A stretch of DNA of 64,000 nucleotides from Micromonospora chokoriensis (GCF_000718555.1 NZ_JOAN01000003.1:248001-312000); one strand, 5' to 3'; shown: positions 1-9,268, counted from the first letter of the stretch. Translations and numbers: made by a program. Notes: generated from the sequence alone by a model not told the origin.

Positions 1-1
1 G

Positions 2-1582
2 GTGCTCCCCGCAGCGATGCTGCTGTTGGCATCGGGTCTGCACCTGGGCGCGGGCCGGGCGCCAGACCAGACGAGCGTGCTACTGGCCCTGGCGGCGGTG
101 CCACCCCTGGTGCTGCGTGAGCTGCTGCGCGCGGCTGACGTGCCCACCTCCGGTCGGCGGGCCGCTCATCGCCGACCGGCCGGCAGGGCGCTGCGGCACC
201 GCCGGGCGGCGCCAGCAGGCTGGCTGGGCACGGCGGAGCCCTCGCCCGAGCGGGGCTCCGGTGACCCGTCGGGGGTCCGCTCGACCTGGGCGCCCGATGA
301 CAGTCGCGCGTGGTCGGGGCTCAACCGGCGGCCCGGCGCGGGCAGTGGCACCCCCGGCGACCGGGCTGCCCTGCTGGACGCCCTGGCCGCGATCGGCGAC
401 GTTCCGGCGCCGGCCGGCGCGCTGCTGCTGGTGGACCTGCACGGCACCGACGGGATCGGCCCGACGGCCCGGGAGGACGTGCTGGCCGAGGCGGTGCACC
501 GGGCCCGCGCGGTCATCGCCCCCGACGATCTGGTCACCGGGTGCACGGGCACCGGCTTCGCGGTGGTCACCGCCGCCGGCCCGGTGCTGGCGTACGCGCT
601 GGGCACCCGGCTGCTGAGCGCGCTCAGCCCGCCCTACCGGCTGGCCGGCGCGATGCTGCGCGTGCAGACGAGCATCGGGTTGGCCGAGGTGAGCGGCGCC
701 GGGCCGGCGGACGTGCTCCGGCAGGCCGAGCTGGCCCGACGGCGGGCCGTGCAGCTGGGCCGGGACCGGGTGGAGTGGTACGACGCGTTCCTGGAGGAGC
801 AGTTGGTGCGCCGACTCGACCTGGAACGCGAGCTGCCGGGTGCGGTGGCGCGTGGCGAGCTGGATCTCGTCTACCAGCCGGTGGTCGACCTGGCCGACGG
901 GCAGCCGGTGGGTGCGGAGGCGCTGCTGCGCTGGCGCAGCCCGGTGCTCGGCACGGTGCTGCCGGCCGAGCTGCTGCCGGTCGCCGAGGACCTGGACCTG
1001 GTCGGCGAGTTGGAGTGGTGGGTACTGGACCGGGCCTGCCGGCAGTTGTCCAACTGGTCGGTGGGCGTCCGCGAGCTGTGGATGGCGGTAAACGTCACGA
1101 CCCGGGAGCTGACCACCCCCGACTTCGTCCAGCGGGCGGCGGCCGTGCTGGCCGCGTACGGGGTGCCGCCGGAGCGGCTGGTGGTGGAGGTGAGCGAGCC
1201 GAGGGTCGCCGGTGACCTGCCGACCGTGGTGGCTCGGCTGGCCGGGCTCCGGTCGCTTGGCGTACGCACCGCGTTGGACGACTTCCGGGCCGAGCACGCG
1301 TCCCTGGCCCAGCTTCGCCGACTGCCGATCGACCTGCTCAAGGTGGGCCCGGAGTTGGTGGGCGCACGGCCGGACGGGCAGCCGCCGCTGATCGACGTGG
1401 TGGTCAACGTGGGCGAGCGGCTGGGCGTGGAGATCGTCGCCGAGGAGTTGGAGTCGTCGACCCAGGTCGAGGGCGCGCGTCGGGGTGGCTGCCGCTACGG
1501 GCAGGGGTTCGCGCTGGCCCGTCCGGCGACGGCCGAGCGGGTCGAGGCGTACTTCGAGGAGTTTCCCTCAGCATCTCGCTGA
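2..1582 (+). CDS. Degenerate GGDEF/EAL-domain protein, 5' end outside the window
   Basis: The frame is open from the first complete codon, so the true start lies upstream and only about 526 residues are seen. The first 40 residues are hydrophobic, probably the end of a membrane region. Residues about 120-260 align in layout with a GGDEF domain, but the signature is lost (TGTGF where GGDEF is expected). Residues about 275-520 form an EAL domain with GAEALLRW and AEEL. The DDFGxGYSS loop reads DDFRAEHAS (D426, D427 kept, glycine lost) and KID reads KVG. The family normally makes or hydrolyses cyclic-di-GMP; the lost residues suggest a c-di-GMP-binding or regulatory protein rather than an enzyme, which is inference. 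The gene converges on the LacI-type gene with only 6 bases between stop codons. Confidence 0.8.
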   Translation: MLPAAMLLLASGLHLGAGRAPDQTSVLLALAAVPPLVLRELLRAADVPTSGRRAAHRRPAGRALRHRRAAPAGWLGTAEPSPERGSGDPSGVRSTWAPDDSRAWSGLNRRPGAGSGTPGDRAALLDALAAIGDVPAPAGALLLVDLHGTDGIGPTAREDVLAEAVHRARAVIAPDDLVTGCTGTGFAVVTAAGPVLAYALGTRLLSALSPPYRLAGAMLRVQTSIGLAEVSGAGPADVLRQAELARRRAVQLGRDRVEWYDAFLEEQLVRRLDLERELPGAVARGELDLVYQPVVDLADGQPVGAEALLRWRSPVLGTVLPAELLPVAEDLDLVGELEWWVLDRACRQLSNWSVGVRELWMAVNVTTRELTTPDFVQRAAAVLAAYGVPPERLVVEVSEPRVAGDLPTVVARLAGLRSLGVRTALDDFRAEHASLAQLRRLPIDLLKVGPELVGARPDGQPPLIDVVVNVGERLGVEIVAEELESSTQVEGARRGGCRYGQGFALARPATAERVEAYFEEFPSASR

Positions 1583-1588
1583 ACCGGT

Positions 1589-2608
1589 TCATCTCTCCCG
1601 GGGTGGTGCGGTGCTGCCGCGCGGCGTGAGGTGTGCCGTCTCGTCCTGCACCCGGCCGGCCGGCTGCCCGGCGACGACGGCGAGCAGTTGCCGGGCGGCG
1701 TGCGCGCCGTAGGCCGGGATGTCGCGGCCCAGCGCGGTCAGCGGCGGGTGCACCAGGCGGCACAGCGGCGAGTCGTCCCAGGCCACGATGGACAGATCGG
1801 CGGGCACGGTGAGGCCCATCTCCTGGGCGACGGAGAGCCCGGCGATCGCCATCACGTCGTTGTCGTAGATGACCGCGGTGGGCCGGTGGGCCGAGCTGAG
1901 CAGCCGACGGGTGGCCCGGCCGCCCTCCTCGCCGGTGTAGTCGGACCAGACGGTGACCGCGTCGACCAGGCCGAGCCGCTGGCAGACCGCCGCGAAGGCG
2001 TCGGTGCGGATCTCGGTGTGCCGCAGGTCGGGCAGGCCGGCGACCCGGGCGATCCGGCGGTGCCGGAGCGCTACCAGGTACTCCACCGTCTCGGTCAGCG
2101 CGGCGGCGTCGTCGGACCAGAGGCTCGCCAGCTCGCCGGTGCCGCCGGGGCCGCCGATCACCACCGCCGGCAGTTGCAGTTGTTCGAGTGCGGGGATGCG
2201 GCGGTCGGCGGTGCGCAGGTCGCAGACGAGCACCCCGTCCACCCGTCGCTCGCCCCACCAGCGCCGGTAGACCGCGATCTCGGCATCGTGGTCGGCCACC
2301 ACCTGGAGGGTCAGCGCGTACGAGCGGGCGGACAGTTCGGCCTCGACACCACTGATCAGCGCCATGAAGAACGGCTCGACGCCGAGTGTCCGGGCCGGTC
2401 GGCACAGGGCCAGGCCGATCGCCCCGGCGGTGGCGGCGGAGAGGGCACGGGCGGCGCTGCTCGGGCTGAACCCGATCTCGGTGGCGATGGCCAGGATCCG
2501 CTGCCGGGTGGCCTCGGAGACGCCAGGCTGCCCGTTCAGCGCGTACGACACGGCGCCCTTGGACACCCCGGCGCGCTGGGCGACGTCGGCAATTGTCGGC
2601 CGCTTCAC
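1589..2608 (-). CDS. LacI/GalR-family transcriptional regulator
   Basis: This 339-residue protein opens with the LacI helix-turn-helix (PTIADVAQRAGVSKGAVSYALNG, residues about 4-26). A periplasmic-binding-like effector domain follows from about residue 60 and ends with the family pattern VPADLSIVAWDDS. The length is normal for the family. The GTG start at 2608 has a good GAAGGAG Shine-Dalgarno 7 bases upstream. It is transcribed away from the adjacent beta-mannosidase gene, and the 112-base intergenic region carries a palindrome over a promoter-like -10. It therefore probably represses the beta-mannosidase gene and itself in response to a mannoside sugar; the effector is not visible from sequence. 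Confidence 0.9.
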   Translation of the reverse strand: MKRPTIADVAQRAGVSKGAVSYALNGQPGVSEATRQRILAIATEIGFSPSSAARALSAATAGAIGLALCRPARTLGVEPFFMALISGVEAELSARSYALTLQVVADHDAEIAVYRRWWGERRVDGVLVCDLRTADRRIPALEQLQLPAVVIGGPGGTGELASLWSDDAAALTETVEYLVALRHRRIARVAGLPDLRHTEIRTDAFAAVCQRLGLVDAVTVWSDYTGEEGGRATRRLLSSAHRPTAVIYDNDVMAIAGLSVAQEMGLTVPADLSIVAWDDSPLCRLVHPPLTALGRDIPAYGAHAARQLLAVVAGQPAGRVQDETAHLTPRGSTAPPRER

Positions 2609-2634
2609 CGGCGCGCTCCTTCGCTCTCTGGCCG

Positions 2635-2663
2635 TTGACAGCCCGAATTCCGGACCGTACGGT
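2635..2663 (+). promoter_or_regulatory. Promoter with overlapping palindromic operator for the beta-mannosidase gene
   Basis: TTGACA (2635-2640) is followed after 17 bases by TACGGT (2658-2663), a convincing sigma-70-type promoter pointing at the beta-mannosidase start at 2721. A perfect 10-base palindrome ACCGTACGGT (2654-2663) covers the -10 hexamer, where a LacI-family dimer could block RNA polymerase. LacI-family operators commonly have a central CG; here the centre is TA, so the assignment is inference. Confidence 0.5.
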
Positions 2664-2720
2664 GGCCCAGCTTATCCGGTTCAGTCAGCGTCTTTCGATG
2701 CAAGAAGGTGCGGTGAGATC

Positions 2721-5165
2721 GTGAGCCGACAGGCACTCTACGACGATTGGACCCTGCGAGCGGCCCCCGGAGCACAGGTGCCCGAGGAGATCGCCGGTCG
2801 GTCCGTGCCGGCGACCGTGCCCGGTTGCGTGCACACCGATCTGCTCGACGCTGGGCTGATCGGAGATCCCTACCTCGACGACAACGAGCGAGCGTTGGCC
2901 TGGATCGGGCGCACCGACTGGGTCTACCAGACCACAGTCGCCCACCGAGCCGGCGACGACGACCGCGTCGACCTGGTCTGCGCCGGCCTGGACACCGTCG
3001 CCACGCTCACCCTCAACGGCGTCGAGGTCGGCCGCACCGCGAACATGCACCGCAGCTACCGGTTCAACGTCCGACCGCTGCTGCGCGACGGTGCCAACGA
3101 CCTGGTGGTCACGTTCGACTCCGCGTACCGCTACGCCGAGGAGCAACAGGAGCGGCTCGGCGACCGGCCCAACGCCTACCCGGAGCCGTTCCACTTCATC
3201 CGCAAGATGGCCTGCAACTTCGGCTGGGACTGGGGGCCGACAGTGGTCACCGCCGGCATCTGGCAGGAGATCAGCCTGCACGCCTGGTCGACCGCTCGAC
3301 TGGCCACCGTCCGTCCACTCGTCACCATGGACGGTCGCGACGGCCGGGTCGAGCTGCACGTCGAGGTCGAGCGGGTCGCGGACGTCCCGCTGACCGTCCG
3401 CGCGGCCGTCGCCGGCGTCTGCGCCGACGTGGTCGTCCCGGCCGGGCAGCGCACGGCCGCGCTGACCCTCACCGTCCGCGAGCCTGCGCTCTGGTGGCCC
3501 CGGGGGTACGGCGACCAGACGCGCCACCCGATCGAGGTGACCCTGCACGCGCCGGACGGCGACACCCTCGACAGCTGGTCGCACCGGATCGGCTTCCGCT
3601 CGGTACGGCTGGACACCACACCCGACGAGCACGGCACCCCGTTCTCGCTCTCCGTGAACGACGTCCCGGTCTTCGTGCGCGGGGTCAACTGGATCCCGGA
3701 CGACGCGTTCCCCACCCGGATCACCCGGGCCCGGCTGGCCGAGCGGTTCGACCAGGCAGTCGCGGCGAACGTCAACCTGCTGCGGGTCTGGGGCGGCGGC
3801 CGGTACGAGTCGGCGGACTTCTACGACCTCGCCGACGAACGCGGGCTCCTCGTCCAACAGGACTTCCTCTTCGCCTGCGCCGCGTACCCGGAGGAGGAGC
3901 CGTTCGGCACCGAGGTCGCCGCCGAGGCAACCGAGCAGGTGACCCGGCTCGCGCCGTACCCGTCGCTGGTGCTCTGGACCGGCAACAACGAGAACATCTG
4001 GGGCTGGCACGACTGGGACTGGCAGGCGCCGCTCGCCGGGCGCACCTGGGGGCGGGGCTACTACCTCGACGTGCTGCCCCGGATCGTCGGCGAGTTGGAT
4101 CCGACCCGCCCGTACTGGCCGGGTAGCCCCTGGTCGGGCAGCGAGGCGATCCACCCCAACGACCCGGCGCACGGCACCACCCACATCTGGGACGTGTGGA
4201 ACACCGACGACTACACCAAGTACCGGGAGTACGTTCCGCGCTTCGTCGCCGAGTTCGGCTACCAGGCCCCACCGGCGTACGCCACACTGCGCCGCGCGCT
4301 CAGCGACGAACCCCTGGCGCACGACTCACCGGGCATGGCACACCACCAGAAGGCAGCCGGCGGTGACGCCAAGCTCCAACGCGGCCTCGACGCGCACCTG
4401 CCCGCCCCGGCAGACTTCGACGACTGGCACTACCTGACGCAGCTCAACCAGGCCCGCGCGATCCAGCTCGGCGTCGAGCACTTCCGCTCCCACCGCAACG
4501 TCTGCGCCGGCACCATCGTCTGGCAGCTCAACGACTGCTGGCCGGTGACCTCCTGGTCGGCCATCGACGGCGACGGTCGCCGCAAACCCCTGTGGTACGC
4601 GCTGCGCCACGCGTACGCCGATCGGCTCCTGACCGTGCAGCCCCGCGACGGCGGCCTGGCCCTGGTCGCGGTCAACGACGGTGGCACGCCCTGGCGAGCC
4701 TCGGCCTCGGTGACCCGGGTGACTCTCACCGGGGCGCCGAGGGCGACGACCTCGGTCGACCTCGACGTCCCGGCGTACTCCTCGGTGACGCTGGCGCTGC
4801 CAGCGACGCTGGCCCAGCCGGAGGAGGCCCGGCGGGAGCTGCTGGTCGCGGAGGCCGGGAGCAGCGCGGAGCGTGCCCTGTGGTTCTTCGCCGAGGACCG
4901 GGAGGTGCAGTGGCCCTCGGCGGCCTGGGACGCGACGGTCGAGTCGTTCGACGGGGGGCAGCGGGTCCGGGCCACCGCCCGAACGGTGCTGCGCGACCTG
5001 ACGCTCTTCCCGGACCGCCTGGACGCCTCGGCCACCGTGGACATCGCGATGGTCACCCTGCTGCCCGGTGAGTCGGCCACGTTCACCGTGCGGGCTCGTG
5101 GGCCGCTGGACGCCACGGCGTTGACCCGCCGGCCGGTGCTGCGCTGCGTCAACGACCTGTCCTGA
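2721..5165 (+). CDS. Glycoside hydrolase family 2 beta-mannosidase
   Basis: An 814-residue exo-acting beta-mannosidase-type enzyme that would release mannose from beta-mannosides. The start is the GTG at 2721 with AAGAAGG at 2702-2708; the open frame continues upstream but runs through the promoter and regulator start. The jelly-roll N-terminal domain (DDWTLRAA, PGCVHTDLLDAGLIGDPY) is typical of beta-mannosidases. The TIM barrel carries the acid/base glutamate in WTGNNENIWGW (E424) and the nucleophile in EFGYQAPP (E511). LNDCWPVTSWSAID follows, also family-typical. No signal peptide is seen, so it should act in the cytoplasm on imported oligosaccharides. It is divergent from a LacI-type regulator that probably controls it. 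Exact substrate is not provable here. Confidence 0.9.
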   Translation: MSRQALYDDWTLRAAPGAQVPEEIAGRSVPATVPGCVHTDLLDAGLIGDPYLDDNERALAWIGRTDWVYQTTVAHRAGDDDRVDLVCAGLDTVATLTLNGVEVGRTANMHRSYRFNVRPLLRDGANDLVVTFDSAYRYAEEQQERLGDRPNAYPEPFHFIRKMACNFGWDWGPTVVTAGIWQEISLHAWSTARLATVRPLVTMDGRDGRVELHVEVERVADVPLTVRAAVAGVCADVVVPAGQRTAALTLTVREPALWWPRGYGDQTRHPIEVTLHAPDGDTLDSWSHRIGFRSVRLDTTPDEHGTPFSLSVNDVPVFVRGVNWIPDDAFPTRITRARLAERFDQAVAANVNLLRVWGGGRYESADFYDLADERGLLVQQDFLFACAAYPEEEPFGTEVAAEATEQVTRLAPYPSLVLWTGNNENIWGWHDWDWQAPLAGRTWGRGYYLDVLPRIVGELDPTRPYWPGSPWSGSEAIHPNDPAHGTTHIWDVWNTDDYTKYREYVPRFVAEFGYQAPPAYATLRRALSDEPLAHDSPGMAHHQKAAGGDAKLQRGLDAHLPAPADFDDWHYLTQLNQARAIQLGVEHFRSHRNVCAGTIVWQLNDCWPVTSWSAIDGDGRRKPLWYALRHAYADRLLTVQPRDGGLALVAVNDGGTPWRASASVTRVTLTGAPRATTSVDLDVPAYSSVTLALPATLAQPEEARRELLVAEAGSSAERALWFFAEDREVQWPSAAWDATVESFDGGQRVRATARTVLRDLTLFPDRLDASATVDIAMVTLLPGESATFTVRARGPLDATALTRRPVLRCVNDLS

Positions 5166-5315
5166 CACCCCACATGTCCGAGTTCAACGGGGTGGCATTA
5201 ATCACTCTATTGCCGGGTCTGGTGACATATTCCACAGTGGACGACGTTGGGCTGACGGGCTCTCGGTGCTGGGTTGTCGGCCGCTGCTGTGCTGCGTCAA
5301 CGGCCGTGGACGCAC

Positions 5316-5382
5316 AGGAGGACAGTCGATGAACGAGTCGTCAGGCAACTCGTCGTTCATCAGCCTGATGCACAGAACTTGA
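5316..5382 (+). CDS. Putative leader peptide ORF (17 codons) upstream of subtilase
   Basis: AGGAGG at 5316-5321, a perfect Shine-Dalgarno, sits 7 bases before an ATG at 5329. The ORF encodes MNESSGNSSFISLMHRT and stops at TGA 5380-5382. A 9-base inverted repeat (GATGAACGA 5328-5336, TCGTTCATC 5353-5361) lies across its start and middle. The stop codon overlaps the first bases of a segment (5380-5389) that is complementary to the ribosome binding site of the downstream subtilase. The arrangement is that of a regulatory leader peptide. It does not look like a signal peptide or known toxin. It could be a chance ORF, but the spacing and ribosome binding site argue against this. Confidence 0.5.
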
Positions 5383-5455
5383 TCTCCGTCAACGCGTTGT
5401 CGGTCCGACGGCGGATTGCGATCATCGACCGCAATTCACTCCCGAACGGAGATCA
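5380..5455 (+). promoter_or_regulatory. Ribosome-binding-site sequestering hairpin (candidate translational attenuator)
   Basis: TGATCTCCGT (5380-5389) is perfectly complementary to ACGGAGATCA (5446-5455), a 10-bp stem that buries GGAG (5448-5451), the only ribosome binding site of the TTG-start subtilase at 5459. The enclosed 56 bases contain two smaller structures, the palindrome CAACGCGTTG (5390-5399) and ATTGCG/CGCAAT (5415-5420, 5430-5435). The 5' arm begins inside the stop codon of the leader ORF. A ribosome stalled or terminating there would cover this arm and free the subtilase start. Confidence 0.5.
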
Positions 5456-5458
5456 TCC

Positions 5459-8400
5459 TTGACGTCAGCCCACCCCATCCGACGACGTGCACTTGTGGTC
5501 GGTGCCGTCCTCTCGCTCGCGGTAGGTGTCGGAGACCCCGGCCTCGCCGCGCCGAGCGGCGGCGTCGTCGTGCCCCCGGATGTCACCAATGCGGCCCCTA
5601 CCCCCACCGGCAAGCAGCACACCATCACCCTGATCACCGGGGACAAGGTCACCGTCAGCACCATCGCTGGCGGGCTCAGCACCACCGACGTACGCGGACC
5701 GTCAGGTCAACCGGTCGGCGCCCGGGTCATGAGGTACGGGCCCGATACCTACGTCTACCCCGACTCGGTGGCCCGCTACGTCTCGTCCGGGCTACTCGAC
5801 AAGCGGCTCTTCAACATCACCAAGCTGCTGGCCGACGGGTACGACGACGCGAGCCGCGACCGGCTGCCGCTGATTCTCAGCTACTCCAACGCGACCGCGC
5901 GGGCCAAGTCGGCCCTGACGGGCGCCCAGCGGGTGCGGGATCTACCAAGCGTGCAGGGTGCGGCGGTCGAGGAGCCGCGGAGTACGGCGAGCACGTTCTG
6001 GAACGCGCTCACCGGCACGAACCCCGCCGCGCCGGCGGCGAAGCAGGTTGCAGGCCAGCCGGCGAGCTTCCTCGGCGGGGTGACGAAGGTGTGGCTGGAC
6101 GGCAAGGTGCGCGCCGCGCTGACCGACACCACCACGCAGATCGGCGCACCGCAGGTCTGGTCCGGTGGCAACACCGGTGCTGGCGTACCGGTCGCTGTCC
6201 TCGACACCGGTGTCGACCCCGAGCACCCGGACCTGGCCGATCAGATCGCCGAGACCCGCAGCTTCGTTCCGGGTGAGACGGTGATCGATCGGGTCGGGCA
6301 CGGCACCCACGTCGCGTCGACGATCGCCGGCACCGGCGCCGCCTCCGGCGGCGTGGAGCGGGGCGTGGCCCCGGGAGTCAAGCTGCACATCGGCAAGGTC
6401 CTGAACGACGAGGGCGAGGGGCAGGACTCCTGGATTCTCGGCGGCATGGAGTGGGCCGTACGGGAGGCGAAGGCCAAGGTCGTCAACATGAGCCTCGGTG
6501 GCGGCCCCAGCGACGGCACCGACCTGTTGAGCGCCTCGGTCAACCGGCTTAGCGCCGAGACCGGCGCCCTCTTCGTCATCGCCGCCGGCAACTCCCAGGA
6601 CCCCGGTTACCTGAGCCTCAGCTCGCCGGGTGCCGCCGACGCGGCCCTCACAGTCGGCGCTGTCGACAGCCGCGACCAACTCGCCCCGTTCTCGAACTGG
6701 GGGCCTCGCCTCGGTGACAACGCGCCCAAGCCCGACATCACCGCCCCGGGCGTGGGGGTGTTGGCGGCCCGTTCGCAGTACGCGAGCGGGGAGGGCTCCT
6801 ACGTCGCCATGAACGGCACCTCGATGGCGACCCCGCACGTCGCCGGAGCTGCCGCCCTGCTGGCGGCCGCGCACTCGGACTGGACCGGCCAGCAGCTCAA
6901 AGACGTCCTGATGAGCACCAGCAAGCGGACCCCACGGTTGGAGATCTACCGGGGTGGCAGCGGGCGGGTCGACGTCGCGGCGGCCGTCTCGGCCACCCTC
7001 TTCTCCGACGGCGTGAAGTTCACCGCGGAGCACTGGCCGTACGCCCCGGGCCAGCGCTCGGAGCAGAAGATCACCTACACCAACACCGGTGACGCCCCGG
7101 TCACCCTCAACCTGTCCGTGCACGCGCCGACCGCCCCGGCTGGGCTCTTCAGCCTCGCCGCCGACCAGGTAGTCGTGCCTGCGCACGGCACGAGCAGCCT
7201 CGTCGTCTACGCCAACCTGGACCTCCTCAAGGACGAGGCCTTCCTCAGCGGCGGCACGGTGATCGGCGCCGACGCCCAGGGTGTGCCGTTGGCGCACACA
7301 GTGGTCGCTGTCAACAAGGAGGGGCAGCGGGTCGGCCTGACCATCAACACCAAGGATCGCGACGGCACCGGGCTCGCCGGCCAGATCCTGCTCAAGGACA
7401 TCACCGACACCCTGGACCCGCAGCTCTACACCGTCGACGACACCGGCCGGCTCGATCTCCGGGTCCGTCCGGGCACGTACAGCATCCTCATGTACGCCCC
7501 GGTGACCGGCGCGAACGGGCCGAGCTCGCTCGGCTTGGCGGCACTAGTCGCCCCCGAGGTCATCGTGGGTGACAACGGTGCCACCGTGACCCTGGACGGC
7601 CGCACCCTCCGCCAGGTCCAGGCCATCACCCCGAAGCCGACCAGCCTCAACGGGATCCGGATCGACTACTTCCGCTCCTACCCGAACGAATACCCGCTGT
7701 CCGACAACTACCACCCCGACGCCATCTTCGACAGCGTCTGGGCTACCCCGACCGGGAAGCGGGTCTCCCAGGGCGCTTTCCACCTGGGCTTCCGGTGGTC
7801 GGCCATCGAACCGCCACTGACGTTGAGCGGCGCGCACGGCAACTATGACGATCTGCGGTTCCAGGCCGGTTCGCCGAACGGGCCCGAGGGGCGGCACGTC
7901 CTCGATGCGGCATTCGTCCCGGGCAGCACGCCAAGCGACATCACCACGGCGAAGGTGCGGGGCAAGGTCGCCGTGGTCCGGTACACCGACAACGCCACCG
8001 CACAAGCCCAGGTTGATGCGGCGGCGGCAGCCGGGGCCCGGCTGATGGTGATCGTCAACACCGGCCTGGGCCGGCTGGACGCCTGGAATGAGGCCCTCGA
8101 GCCGAAGCTTCCGCTGCCTGTCGTCTCGCTCGGTCACCAGCAGGGCGAGGAGCTGATCGAGCGGATTCGTGCCGGCGAGGCCCGCCTCACCGTCGTGGGC
8201 ATCCCCACCCCCGCGTACCTCTACGACCTCATCCAACGGCACAACGGTGCCGTGCCGACGGACCTGACCTACCAACCGCGCGCCAAGGACCTGGCCAAGG
8301 TCAAGGTGTCGTTCCGCAACCCAACCCAGGACATCGGCAACTGGAACCGCTACGACCTGTCGACCGAGAAGGGGGTCTTCAACAGCTTGCGGGATCCGGT

Positions 8401-9220
8401 GCCCTTCGCCGCCCAGGGTGAGCGGACCGACTGGCTCTCGGCCGAGCCCGGCATCCGCTGGGTGGAGAGCGCCAAACTGGGGCCGATCTACATGTACTCC
8501 AGGCCGCTGCTCTCCTACCCGAAGGGGTCCACGACCAACGCCGACTGGTTCGCTCCGGTGACCCGGCCGCGGCTCCTGAACCCGTCGTTCGTCTCCGGTG
8601 TGCCGGCGGTCGTCGGTAACGAGCTGAGCAGCTACACGCTGCCGACCTGGGGGGACTCCAACCCACAACACGAAGCGAAGACCTTCGGCGTTGAAGTCGC
8701 CCAGAGCTTCCGCGTCTACCAGGGTGCCGACCTGATCAGTGAGTCGGTCAACGGAACGATGTCCACATTTGTCGAGCCGGGTCAGCCGCTGCGGCTGGTC
8801 AACGAGACGACGCAGAGCGAGGTCTCGGCGTACGCGACCCGGACCCAGACCGAGTGGACCGTCGGCTTCCCCGACGCCGACCCGGAATCGGTCCGTCAGC
8901 TGCCACTCATCCAGCTCGACTACGCGGTCGACCTCGACCTGACGGGCCGGGCGAAGCGCAAGGGCGAGGTGACCGTCTCGGCGAGCCACCTGGCCGGCGC
9001 GTGGCACGGCGGCGCATTCCGGTCCGCCACTGTGGAGCTGTCGTACGACGACGGCCGCACCTGGCAGCGGGCGGCGACGCAGCGGGGGGAGAAGGCGAGC
9101 TGGCAGCTCGACCTGAACGCCCCGAAGTCGGCACAGTACGTCTCGACCCGGGTCACCGCCACGGACGTGTCGGGTAACACCGTGCAGCAGACCGTCGAAC
9201 GGGCCTTCGGGCTGCGCTAG
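5459..9220 (+). CDS. Large secreted subtilisin-family (S8) serine protease
   Basis: A 1253-residue extracellular protease. The start is an unusual TTG at 5459 with GGAG 7 bases upstream; no ATG or GTG in this frame lies between the leader region and this codon. Residues 1 to about 31 form a signal peptide (RRRALVVGAVLSLAVGVG). The catalytic triad is visible as D249 (VLDTGVD), H281 (GHGTHVAST) and S455 (NGTSMATPHVAG). A propeptide of roughly 190 residues precedes the catalytic domain. After it come beta-rich accessory domains, including a PA-like segment around residues 830-890 (RGKVAVVRY, AAAGARLMVIVN). No membrane anchor or sorting motif is seen at the C-terminus. Translation is probably controlled by the upstream leader structure. 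Substrate unknown. Confidence 0.9.
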   Translation: MTSAHPIRRRALVVGAVLSLAVGVGDPGLAAPSGGVVVPPDVTNAAPTPTGKQHTITLITGDKVTVSTIAGGLSTTDVRGPSGQPVGARVMRYGPDTYVYPDSVARYVSSGLLDKRLFNITKLLADGYDDASRDRLPLILSYSNATARAKSALTGAQRVRDLPSVQGAAVEEPRSTASTFWNALTGTNPAAPAAKQVAGQPASFLGGVTKVWLDGKVRAALTDTTTQIGAPQVWSGGNTGAGVPVAVLDTGVDPEHPDLADQIAETRSFVPGETVIDRVGHGTHVASTIAGTGAASGGVERGVAPGVKLHIGKVLNDEGEGQDSWILGGMEWAVREAKAKVVNMSLGGGPSDGTDLLSASVNRLSAETGALFVIAAGNSQDPGYLSLSSPGAADAALTVGAVDSRDQLAPFSNWGPRLGDNAPKPDITAPGVGVLAARSQYASGEGSYVAMNGTSMATPHVAGAAALLAAAHSDWTGQQLKDVLMSTSKRTPRLEIYRGGSGRVDVAAAVSATLFSDGVKFTAEHWPYAPGQRSEQKITYTNTGDAPVTLNLSVHAPTAPAGLFSLAADQVVVPAHGTSSLVVYANLDLLKDEAFLSGGTVIGADAQGVPLAHTVVAVNKEGQRVGLTINTKDRDGTGLAGQILLKDITDTLDPQLYTVDDTGRLDLRVRPGTYSILMYAPVTGANGPSSLGLAALVAPEVIVGDNGATVTLDGRTLRQVQAITPKPTSLNGIRIDYFRSYPNEYPLSDNYHPDAIFDSVWATPTGKRVSQGAFHLGFRWSAIEPPLTLSGAHGNYDDLRFQAGSPNGPEGRHVLDAAFVPGSTPSDITTAKVRGKVAVVRYTDNATAQAQVDAAAAAGARLMVIVNTGLGRLDAWNEALEPKLPLPVVSLGHQQGEELIERIRAGEARLTVVGIPTPAYLYDLIQRHNGAVPTDLTYQPRAKDLAKVKVSFRNPTQDIGNWNRYDLSTEKGVFNSLRDPVPFAAQGERTDWLSAEPGIRWVESAKLGPIYMYSRPLLSYPKGSTTNADWFAPVTRPRLLNPSFVSGVPAVVGNELSSYTLPTWGDSNPQHEAKTFGVEVAQSFRVYQGADLISESVNGTMSTFVEPGQPLRLVNETTQSEVSAYATRTQTEWTVGFPDADPESVRQLPLIQLDYAVDLDLTGRAKRKGEVTVSASHLAGAWHGGAFRSATVELSYDDGRTWQRAATQRGEKASWQLDLNAPKSAQYVSTRVTATDVSGNTVQQTVERAFGLR

Positions 9221-9235
9221 TCCGACCGACCGACT

Positions 9236-9268
9236 GCGGCGGCCCGGGACGATGTCCTGGGCCGCCGC
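9236..9268. terminator. Bidirectional terminator hairpin
   Basis: A 15-bp stem (9236-9250 with 9254-9268, one G-U pair) with a 3-base loop lies between the convergent subtilase and cutC genes. No strong U tract is present, as is common in actinomycetes. Confidence 0.7.

Noticed and set aside
5274..5462. 62-codon open frame across the subtilase leader
   Set aside because: It has no ribosome binding site and overlaps the better-supported 17-codon leader ORF in another frame; its codon pattern is not coding-like.
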